From: Maniola hyperantus
Taxonomy: Eukaryota; Arthropoda; Insecta; Lepidoptera; Nymphalidae
Length of the DNA stretch: 64,000 nucleotides
NCBI RefSeq assembly: GCF_902806685.2
Contig: NC_048550.1
Location: 9,901,383-9,965,382 of the forward strand
Direction of reading: 5' to 3'
Shown here: one piece after another, positions 56,218 to 64,000 of the stretch
Layout: the number at the start of each line of letters is the position of its first letter
How positions within the stretch are numbered: position 1 is the first letter of the stretch
The notes under the pieces: model-generated
The model's database searches: none
What the model saw: the letters and a program-made list of their open reading frames with translations, nothing else
What the model was told of the DNA's origin: nothing
Translations under genes and position numbers: made by a program

Positions 56218-59200
56218 GTAAGTTTTAAAATTATGTCGAAAGTAAACTATACCTACACGGCACGGAACCGTCAAACTTTATTCAAATTTTTATGCATGTA
56301 CAAACTTAAAATATTGTTAGGTACTATTCGATAATTTTCCAATTCCATAAAATATAATTAAGTTAGACTATTCTTTTAAAAAACTTCCTTCCAAAGTTGT
56401 TTTTTATGAATAAATAAATGTGAAACTTCAGTGATAATGTAACTTATGTACTTTATATTTCTTTCAGAATTTACTTACAATTTATTTTTCTATCAATGGT
56501 TCATTTCCTATTTCTTTGATAAATTTAATCTGTTACACTGTTGATTATTTTTTGTAGTAAGTATCAATATTATTAAGTAGTCATGAGAATTGTAAATATT
56601 TTTTTTTATACAAAAAAGTGATTATATTTTCTGTAGCAGGAAATATAGAATCAGACTTAAATGGATTGTAAGTTTTTTACAGGTTTGCACTCAAGTGTGT
56701 CATGTTATTGTAAGCAATGGTGCCGTCTAAGATGGAATGGGTATGGCAGTTTTATAAAAACCTAATTTTCAATTTTTCTTATTTATTTATTATACTGTTT
56801 CTTTTGATGAAATTCCAAGTAGCATTGACGTTAGTTTCTAAACAATATTTTTCATTTGTCAACAGAGAACCTATGGCACTTGGTGGGATGAAGCACCTTC
56901 AGTCCAAAAAGAATACATGCCCCAGAACAGCACTGCTATTCCAAGTCAGGATTTCGTAGGTTTGTATGAATTTATTTTTACAATAGATTGGTTATATCCC
57001 TGTTCAGAGATAATTCATCATCATCATTGCTGGCCTACTACTGAGCATTGGTCTCCTCTCAGAATGAGTAGGGCTTAGGGCCACAGTCTGCCATGTTGAC
57101 CCAGTGCTTTATGGCAGACTTCACATACCTTTGAGAACATTATGGAAAACTCTTGGGCATGCACGTTTCCTCACGATGTTTTCCTTTACTGTCAAAGTCA
57201 GTGATAGGCTACCACCGTTCAAAGAAAAAAAGGTAATAAGTGTAATATAACAATTTATTCTATTAATCATTAAAACAAGACAAACAATATTTTTTAACTT
57301 AAGATAAACACTCGCATCGTAGGCCACAATATCATCACTTTCCATCATGTGTGTTTGTCATGCACATGCCTATAATAAATTGAAAAAATATTCACAGAGG
57401 TGTCATTTGAGAGAGCAGTCTACCCGTTAGAAGTGGCAGTGTTTGAGACATACAACCCTGGAGCCTTGATCAGGATATGGGCATTGGGACCCACATCATG
57501 GATCTTACTATGGGAGGGAGAACCGGAGTATGCTGGTGACACCCCAAGGGTGTTTAGTCCATCAATCAGGCAGATTAATTTTCCTATCAGGTATAAGCTA
57601 TTCTTGCATAATTCCTAGCTGTAACACTTCTTTACTATACTTTTTTGTTTCAAGATTTTAAACAAATAACTTAGATATTTAACTAAGTGCTTATTAATGT
57701 ACAAATTTTTGAACAAAATATCCTTATTCTGTGTCTACATTAAAAAAGGGAACCTCTGTCCAAAATAACAGCTTTCTAGTTAAAGGGGTTGGGAGAGTGT
57801 TGATAAATCAGTCAATCAGTGGCACCGATTCTGTTGTCTTTCTCTAAACTAAATTTAGAGTATCTGCATCCTTTTCTTTTAAACAATGCTAAAAAGGGAC
57901 AGAACATTACATTTAAAGACTCTAAATTTTAGTACACGCTACAAATTTAAACAGTAGGCTCGCGACAGCGCTAAAATCACGGGTTTACCATCTAAAAATT
58001 AAATTTAAAACTGTCAAACTGCATCTGTCCTTTTCATATTACATTAGTAAGAAGTGGATGCAAATACTCTAAAATTTAGTTGTGCTCAGAATCAGTATCA
58101 GTACCATTGAGTCGGTACATAATTATCAACATAATAGTAAACTAGATGATGCCCGCGACTTCGTCCTGGTTTTTAAATGTCCTGGGATGCAAGCTATCGC
58201 TTTACCAAATTTCGTCAAAATCGGTTGAACGAATAGGCCGTTGGCTAGCAGACAGACAGTTTCACATTTCTAATATTAGTATGGATTAAAAAAGTTCCTT
58301 TTTCACATTTTGTATCTGTATCTTTATTTATATCTTATTTCTATTTGATGATAGTAAAAACTAGACTTCAATTTAACCCAGCTAAAAATTAGACTTAAAA
58401 GACCAGAAAAACTTATATACTTCTCTTATTTCACAAAAGAACAAATAACATAAAATTTCTTCTAAAATGTGGGTAGTTGATTATTTATCATTTCTACTTG
58501 GCGCCTAACAAGGGTCTATAAAGTGGCATTCCAATAGGGTATTTGACAGGTTTTTAAAAACTGTTTTACATTAATCACTAATGTCTAAAAACTATATAAA
58601 ATCAATTATCTACGTTCCATTACTTACAGTGCAAGAAAAACAAAAATATTATTCAAATATCCCGCGAAAACGCTTTCCTGACAATATAGCGCCTCATACT
58701 CGTATGTCATCGTGACGTCACCTGCATGTATTTATGTACGAAACTCACACTACATGCAACTGTTTACAAATAGTTGACGTCATCAACCAATCGGCCAATC
58801 ACAGTCGTTTACGATCACGTGACTAAAGCAGACAAAAAATAATTTTGATTGTCAATTTTCTCTTAAAATATTCCAAAATTCATATTCAATATGGATACCA
58901 TCAAAAGATCCTATATTTTACATATTGTCAAATACCCTATTCCCCAAATCTAGGTTAATAATTATCTGGATTCTTTCTTTTTTAATAGAATATTAAGGCT
59001 AGAATTCAACCACAGACTACTGCCATACTACACAGAACTAGATGCAGTCCTGCTAAAGGGAAGAGTACCAGCAAATTTGGCCAACATAAAGAACAATTTT
59101 GCATATTCCACATTATTTTACAAGAAGAAACCTCAGCCGCTTTTGGAAAAAGGTTTAAAGTTTTATTGTGTACATTTGATTAAGTTTTGTGAGCTATGTG

Positions 59201-62200
59201 TGTGCCACAGACTGCGCTACTTGTTATATTTAAGTAAAACCACAGAGTACTTAATAGTATCTTCCAAGTACAGAAGAAGTACTCCTATCTCTGTCTCTCT
59301 CACAAGAGATAAAGATGCAAGAGCCGTCGAAGAGGCGCGCCGCCGTAGGTATATTTTTCGATGCGATGGGTGAAGATGATGATGATTCAGAAGTAGCGTA
59401 TTTTATGTCCAACTCCGGGATGCAAACTATTCTCTTTATCAAATATCGTCAAGATCAGTCAAGACCAGAAAACAGTGTGCATATAACTAGTTAATGCCCG
59501 CGACTTCGTCCGCGTGGATTTAGTTATTTAAAATCCCGTGGGAACTTTGATTTCCGGGATAAAAAGTAGCTTATGTCACTCTCCAGGTCTTAGTTAAAGA
59601 CTTGGAGTTTGACATAGGCTACTTTTTCATCCATGCAAAAAATCACGTCCATCTGTTGCTTCGCTGCGGCGTGTTTGAAGGACAAACCAACAAACAAACA
59701 TACACACTTTCGCATTTATAATATGGGTTTGTTCGAAGTACCACAATGATGTGTAAGGCCCGCGAATTGCTATTGCGCTGGAACTATGTCTCATTACCAT
59801 CGAAATGACGTCATTTTGACGTCAGCCGAAATAAAAATATATCATCAGCTCGAAACTTCAGTCTAGTGCTGACGACACTAAATTGGCGGCCACGCCATGT
59901 AATACAAATAGTTATCTTGAATCAAAGTTATATGGAAGCAAGACAATTAAGTTTTTCTGAAACGCAGCCAACTAGGAAGTAACTAGTGAAATGAACCTTA
60001 GCCTTGACAGAGTCGATTGAACATCTGTTACGTAAACTTAAACTACCTGCTAATAAACTGGCTATTATCTACCGTTTCATTGCACATTTATGTTTTCCTT
60101 GTTAGTGCGGAAATCTGCAATTAAAATGCATATCTATATTTTATAACTAGCTTATGCTCGCGACTTCGTCCGCGTGGACTACACAAATTTCAAACCCCTA
60201 TTTCACCCCCTTAGGGGTTGAATTTTCAAAAAGCCTTTCTTAGCGGATGCCTACGTCATAATAGCTATCTGCATGCCAAATTTCAGCCTGATCCGTCCAG
60301 TAGTTTGAGCTGTGCATTGATAGATCAGTCAGTCAGTCACCTTTTCCTTTTATATATTACTAGCTGATCCCCGCGGCTTCGCCCGCATGTATATAATATA
60401 GCCTATGCCACTCAGGAATAATGTAGCTTTCTATTGGTGAAAGAATTTTTAAAATCGGTTCAGTAGTTCCAAAGATTACCCCCTACAAACAAACTTAACG
60501 ACATTACCTCTTTATATAATAGTATAGATAGATATATAAGATAACTATTGATGGTTTACACAATGTTCACCTGTGTGGTGAAAAGAAAAGATAGGCAAAG
60601 CTCATACGATTGTATTTAAAAACAGGCAAAGTGCGAGTCAGACTCGCTTACCGAGAGTTCCATTACATACTACAGTTGTATTTTTCGATATTTTTTACGA
60701 TAAATCAAAAACTATTTTGCATAAAAATGAATAAAATCTGTTTTAGAATGTATAGGTTAAGCCCTTTCATACGATACCCCACTATGGTATTATTAGTAAT
60801 CTTACTTTAAAAGTTGAAAATACGAATTATTTGTTCATGAACACATTTTTTTTAGTATGTACCTAACCACATTTATTTTTATTTTTTTATTTTCAGGGAC
60901 GCTTTTAAACAAAGTGTTAGCTTCAAACTTGCATGAGAAAATCGGTAACCCTGCCATCTTGATGCAGACAGATAACCTCGACACGGGACCTCCGCTAGGC
61001 GATTTCCAGCGATTACCGGTAAATAATTTATAAACTTGTATAAATAAATAGCGTCAAGTGGGAGTAAATATACTTTCGCATTAATAATAAAACACGACAC
61101 ATAATACATTTTTTCACTTCTCATGCTCGTAAAGTTCTTCTTTATGCTGACTGTAAGCGGACTAAAACTGCTTTTTATGCTCTCGTGCATAAAAGTGTTG
61201 TATGGAAAGTTCAATAGTGCCTGAGCCTAGCCTCTTATGCTAGTATGCTGTCCTGGTACTTTTATCATGTAAGCTATAGTTGGTGTCATAACAGGTCTCT
61301 GGCCTTGAACTTGTGCAGTGGGGGGGGGGGGGGTATACATATTTGGCGTCTCATTAAATGGCCCCGAAAATTGTACCTGCGCAATGGGTGATTTATTGAT
61401 GTATGGCTAGAGAATACACAATGACGAAGAGGTGAAGTATGAGAGTGAGCTCACCCACACGTCTCGGTCGCGTATCAGTGTTTCATTTCCTCGCAATCGC
61501 AAGAGTAAACTCAGTCAAAAAACCCATTTTATACCCTTGTTTTACAATCTACTATTGCAACAATGATAAAACACGATGTATAATACTTTTTTTTTTGGCG
61601 TGAACGTGGCTTTACATGATATTTTCGTTAAATTTTACAGGATGAAACAATACTAACGGTGATGAAATTCCTAGACATGCAGTCCCTGTGTCGCTGCGCG
61701 CAAGTCAACCGACACTTCAGGACGCTGGCCTCGGACGCTATCCTCTACAGGAGTATAGACCTCAGGCCGTATTGGTACTGTGTGCGATCGAAGGCGGGTA
61801 TATTTTTATTTTTGACACCACTCACTCTAGAATGCCTTATTAGAGTTATTACAGACCTGTTAGTTAAGAGCAAAGTACGTCATAACATTCCTATGATTTA
61901 GCAGGGGTTGTAATGTTGTACTGAAATCCATTACGCCTTAAGGGATGTAATGTTATACTGAAATCCATTACGTTTTAAGGGATGTAATATGTGATTAAAA
62001 TTTAGAACTAGTGTAGTGTACTTAGTTTATAATTCATTTATATTTTAGCTTTTAATGTCCTGTTGAATAGTACGTAAATGAGACATTGATATTTGCATGT
62101 TAAGGTTGTTAACTTGGAGTCTTGCCATAATAATACGTTAAGGTTATCTATATAGGCATCATTAAAAACCTTATGGGCGCTTCTCAGGCATGCAGATTTT

Positions 62201-64000
62201 TTGAGCGAGTGATATATAATTGCTTAAAATGTACATTGAAAAGTTCGACCCAATCGCCGGCCAACTACTGAGCACGGGTCTCCTCAGTAAGAGAAGGTCC
62301 ACCACACTGGCAGTGAGACGATAGGTATACTTGTGGTACATTTTTTTTTATTTATCTTTATTTCCTACAGGTGTTAGTAACATTGTCGATGCGATGTAAA
62401 TACCTTCAAAAGTTGGACCTGTCGTGGTGCGGAAGCCATTGCATGATTCAACCCCAATATGTTGTCAAGTAAGTATAGTACAGTAAAATAGTAATACAAA
62501 AATTTGTAAGATGTGTAAATGCAACGATAGAGGATGAACTGGACCCGGGTAAAAAAAAAAAACTAGATATTATTTAAGTTAAGTAAGGTCAGATTAAGCT
62601 GTGATAGCCTAGTGGTAAGGACGTCCGCCTTCTAATCGGAGGTCGGGGGTTCGATCCCGGGCACGCACCACTAACTTTACGGAGTTATGTGCGTTTTAAT
62701 TAATTAAAAATATCACTTGCTTTAACGGTGAAGGAAAACATCGTGAGGAAACCTGCATGCCTGAGAGTTCTCCATAATATTCTCAAAGGTGTGTGAAGTC
62801 TACCAATCCGCACATGGCGCGCGTGGTAGACTATGGCCAAAACCCTTCTCACTCTGAGAGGAGACCCGTGCTCTGTAGTGAGCCGGCGATGGTTGATCAT
62901 GATGATGATGAAGGTCAGATTAGATTATTATATATTAGAGTTAAAGATGTTGCAATGTGAATAGCGACAGGTAAAATATCGTGAATTAAAAAAAAGTATA
63001 GTAACCGGCAGGAAATACTGTACATCGACTATTTATATTTATACTAGCTTATGCTCGCGACTTCGTCCGCGTGGACTACACAAATTTAAACCCCTGTTTT
63101 ACCCCTTTAGTGATTCAATTTTCAAAAATCCTTTCTTAGCGGATGTCTAAGTCATAATAGCTATCTGCATGCCAAATTTCAGCCCGATCCGTCCAGTAGT
63201 TTGAACTGTGCGTTGATAGATCAGTCAGTCAGTCACCTTTGCCTTTTATATATATTTATATATTTTTTCACTTACAGCTTCCTAAAGAACAGCGGCGCTG
63301 AACTAACACACTTACGGATGAATTGCTGCAAGTTCGTGGACAATTCCGTGCTAAGAGCCATAGTTGACACCTCTGCCAATTTACAAGGTGCGGCTAATTG
63401 TTACTTTGTTATCAGATTTATCTGCGTGCTTGTATGGTTTTCAATGTCAAGGTGATAGGGTATTTTACCCCTTTTTTGAAAAGTCTTAATTTGATCCTAA
63501 AGTTATAATAAACTGCCAAAAAATTTATTCAATCGATAAGTGCAATAAAAATGCACTTAAATTTTGCATTTCAAATTTCGCTGCGAAAATATCATCTTTT
63601 TAGGTTCATGAGCTGTCATGACGTCACACAGATTGGTAAGCAACTGTGTTTTCTTAGTGAAATACATTACTATTTCAATCCCTGTGACGTCACACTCGGA
63701 GTTACCATGGTCTTGTGGAAGGCTTTGGTTGTTACCACCCTACCGGCAAAGCCGTGCGACTTAGCGTTCCGGTACGATGCCGTGTAGAAATCAATGGGGT
63801 AGGTATGTATGGGTTAGGTAAGATTAGCCCACTTCCATCTTAGACTGTATCATCACTTACCACCAGGTGTGACTGAAGTCAATGACTAACTTGTATCTGA
63901 ATAAAAAACAACCTTTACAAGTTCTGTGGTTATGCTTATTGGCCATTTGGTTTCCAGAACTATGTCTCCGCTCCGTAGTAACGTGTTCCGAGTGGTCCTG
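55990..64000 (+). CDS. FBXL4: F-box/LRR-repeat protein 4, 3'-truncated by the window, nine exons seen
   Basis: The family is the substrate adaptor of an SCF ubiquitin ligase. In mammals it acts at the mitochondrial outer membrane and limits mitophagy receptors (established knowledge). Exons: 55990-56217, 56866-56959, 57398-57590, 58989-59152, 60897-61018, 61641-61793, 62371-62468, 63278-63387, 63958 onward. This gives about 401 residues to the window end; the human protein is about 621. Residues about 27-220 match the N-terminal beta-sandwich region (VEDFSSQYGSE..SYT, RTYGTWWDEAPS, FETYNPGALIRIWAL, QINFPIR, YYTELDAVLLKG). The F-box lies at about 264-305 (RLPDETILTVMKFLDMQSLC). LRRs begin near 330 (LQKLDLSWCG, LTHLRMNCCKFVDNSVLRAI). 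The start is the first ATG after an in-frame TAG and lies 72 bases inside the open frame. The human N-terminus is basic and hydrophobic, unlike the acidic one predicted here. The intron 6 splice is uncertain. Confidence 0.93.
56866..56959 (+). CDS. FBXL4: FBXL4 coding exon 2
   Basis: Encodes RTYGTWWDEAPSVQKEY to SQDFV, the family's conserved 'RTYGTWWD' segment. Acceptor GTCAACAG|AGAACC, donor GTAG|GTTTGT. Leaves phase 1. Confidence 0.94.
57010..57190 (-). repeat. Family E tail in FBXL4 intron 2, antisense
   Basis: Reverse complement of the SINE tail: begins with (tca)n at 57012, then ctactgagcattggtctcct, and ends near gttttcctttac. Confidence 0.8.
57398..57590 (+). CDS. FBXL4: FBXL4 coding exon 3
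   Basis: Encodes EVSFERAVYPLEVAVFETYN, then GALIRIWAL to RQINFPI. It matches the discoidin-like N-terminal domain. Acceptor TTCACAG|AGGTG, donor ATCAG|GTATAA. Arg172 is split. Confidence 0.94.
57822..58100. mobile_element. Family O-related MITE in FBXL4 intron 3
   Basis: Left end gcaccgattctgttgtcttt continuing ctctaaactaaatttagagt. The right end is its approximate complement (actctaaaatttagttgtgc). Confidence 0.7.
58145..58287 (+). repeat. Family A element, internally deleted, FBXL4 intron 3
   Basis: gatgatgcccgcgacttcgt, ccaaatttcgtcaaaatcgg, gcagacagacag, and the end taatattagtatggat. Confidence 0.8.
58533..58941. mobile_element. MITE with aatagggtatttgaca ends in FBXL4 intron 3
   Basis: Exact 16-bp inverted termini aatagggtatttgaca / tgtcaaataccctatt. 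The interior carries two tgacgtca palindromes (58713-58720, 58775-58782). A related left end starts at 63449 in intron 8. Confidence 0.8.
58989..59152 (+). CDS. FBXL4: FBXL4 coding exon 4
   Basis: Encodes ILRLEFNHRLLPYYTELDAV, then LLKGRVPANLANIKN to QPLLEK. Acceptor TTTAATAG|AATATT, donor AAAAAG|GTTTAA (weak). Phases fit the neighbouring exons. Confidence 0.92.
59485..59730 (+). mobile_element. Family A element in FBXL4 intron 4
   Basis: taatgcccgcgacttcgtcc, aaatcccgtgggaacttt, cacactttcgcatttataat. The middle holds a short inverted piece (tgtcactctccaggtctt / aagacttggagtttgaca). Confidence 0.8.
59745..59870 (-). repeat. Repeat with paired tgacgtca motifs, FBXL4 intron 4
   Basis: aaggcccgcgaattgctatt, tcattaccatcgaaatgacg, ttgacgtcagccgaaataaa. 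I recognise this as a dispersed lepidopteran repeat. Orientation is arbitrary. Confidence 0.6.
60145..60360 (+). mobile_element. Family B element in FBXL4 intron 4, complete
   Basis: actagcttatgctcgcgact, acaaatttcaaacccctatt, gatgcctacgtcataatagc, ccttttccttttatatatta. Confidence 0.87.
60360..60535 (+). mobile_element. Family U element directly after family B
   Basis: ctagctgatccccgcggctt, tataatatagcctatgccac, aaaatcggttcagtagttcc, tctttatataatagtataga. A distinct repeat with the same 'tagctgat' head. Confidence 0.78.
60624..60830 (+). repeat. Family C, 5' part in FBXL4 intron 4
   Basis: ggcaaagtgcgagtcagact, atcaaaaactattttgcata and ctttcatacgataccccact. It lies about 70 bp before the exon 5 acceptor. 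Confidence 0.75.
60897..61018 (+). CDS. FBXL4: FBXL4 coding exon 5
   Basis: Encodes GTLLNKVLASNLHEKIGNPA to GDFQRLP, which leads into the F-box. Acceptor TTTTCAG|GGACGC, donor TTACCG|GTAAAT. Ends on a codon boundary. Confidence 0.92.
61320..61333. repeat. G14 homopolymer in FBXL4 intron 5
   Basis: Fourteen consecutive G between gcagt and tatacat. Confidence 0.9.
61641..61793 (+). CDS. FBXL4: FBXL4 coding exon 6, F-box
   Basis: Encodes DETILTVMKFLDMQSLCRCA, then QVNRHFRTLASD to IDLRPYWYCVRSK. This is a typical F-box. Acceptor TTTTACAG|GATGAA. The 3' end is uncertain. A GC donor AAG|GCGGGT gives an end at 61793 and joins in frame to 62371. The GT donor four bases on (61797) would need an acceptor at 62378. 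Confidence 0.85.
62371..62468 (+). CDS. FBXL4: FBXL4 coding exon 7, first LRR
   Basis: Encodes VLVTLSMRCKYLQKLDLSWC to QPQYVVK. LQKLDLSWCG is a classic LRR. The acceptor TTTCCTACAG|GTG has a good pyrimidine tract. Donor GTCAA|GTAAGT, phase 2. Confidence 0.88.
62597..62910 (+). mobile_element. tRNA-Arg-like SINE (family E), complete, in FBXL4 intron 7
   Basis: Same sense as the gene. Head agctgtgatagcctagtgg, B box gggttcgatccc, tail (gat)n. An exact 12-bp target duplication aaggtcagatta lies at 62585-62596 and 62911-62922, so the insertion looks recent. Confidence 0.92.
63043..63255 (+). mobile_element. Family B element abutting the FBXL4 exon 8 acceptor
   Basis: actagcttatgctcgcgact to cctttgccttttatatata. 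The exon 8 acceptor AG is at 63276-63277, about 20 bp past the element's end. Confidence 0.87.
63278..63387 (+). CDS. FBXL4: FBXL4 coding exon 8, LRR
   Basis: Encodes NFLKNSGAELTHLRMNCCKF, then VDNSVLRAIVDTSANLQ. This is an LRR of the cysteine-containing type. Acceptor CTTACAG|CTTCC, donor CAAG|GTGCGG. Confidence 0.93.
63716..63907 (+). repeat. Family G SINE 3' part in FBXL4 intron 8
   Basis: ttaccaccctaccggcaaag to gactaacttgtatctgaata. It ends about 50 bp before the exon 9 acceptor. Confidence 0.8.
63958..64000 (+). CDS. FBXL4: FBXL4 coding exon 9, cut by the window end
   Basis: After acceptor GTTTCCAG|AACTAT, the frame reads ELCLRSVVTCSEWS and stays open to the last base. It continues the LRR started in exon 8 (NLQ-ELCLRSV). 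Confidence 0.8.

Overview
This is a stretch of insect nuclear DNA, almost certainly from a moth or butterfly (Lepidoptera). It is AT-rich and intron-containing. It is packed with short interspersed repeats that I recognise as common in lepidopteran genomes: elements headed 'gcgacttcgtccgcgtgg', tRNA-derived SINEs ending in (tga)n, 'ggccaagtgcgagtc' elements, and many 'taggtaggtacctac' words. I cannot name the species. There is no bacterial, viral or CRISPR material.

Only two protein-coding genes are convincing. Both lie in the right quarter, arranged head to head about 1.4 kb apart. SF3B4 (minus strand, 49366-54570, six coding exons, 343 residues, complete) encodes the U2 snRNP SF3b subunit with two RRMs and a proline-rich tail. 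FBXL4 (plus strand, 55990 to beyond 64000, nine exons visible, about 401 residues, truncated by the window edge) encodes an F-box/leucine-rich-repeat ubiquitin-ligase adaptor. All introns use GT-AG except FBXL4 intron 6, which seems to need either a GC donor or a non-standard acceptor. The shared intergenic region should hold both promoters. It contains a roughly 520-bp inverted-repeat element and a 19-bp direct repeat.

Positions 1-49300 are a gene desert. I found no exon there that I trust. It holds dozens of repeat copies in about 20 families: hairpin and MITE elements (several with clear TIRs and TA or TAA target duplications), tRNA-Arg-like and tRNA-Phe-like SINEs, other SINEs, LINE relics (an RTE-like reverse transcriptase C-terminus near 48260 and a LINE ORF end near 44171), a possible Tc1-like transposase relic near 15300-15556, tandem duplications and minisatellites. 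A nested insertion at 44665-45215 has an exact 15-bp target duplication.

The same repeat families fill the introns of both genes. One repeat stops just short of a splice acceptor in FBXL4. I do not see an undescribed coding system. The most checkable oddities are the FBXL4 intron 6 splice, an arginine-rich open leader upstream of its first ATG, the inverted-repeat element in the divergent promoter, and evidence for how some repeat families are built. Family names A, B, C and so on are my own labels; database names would need a repeat-library search.
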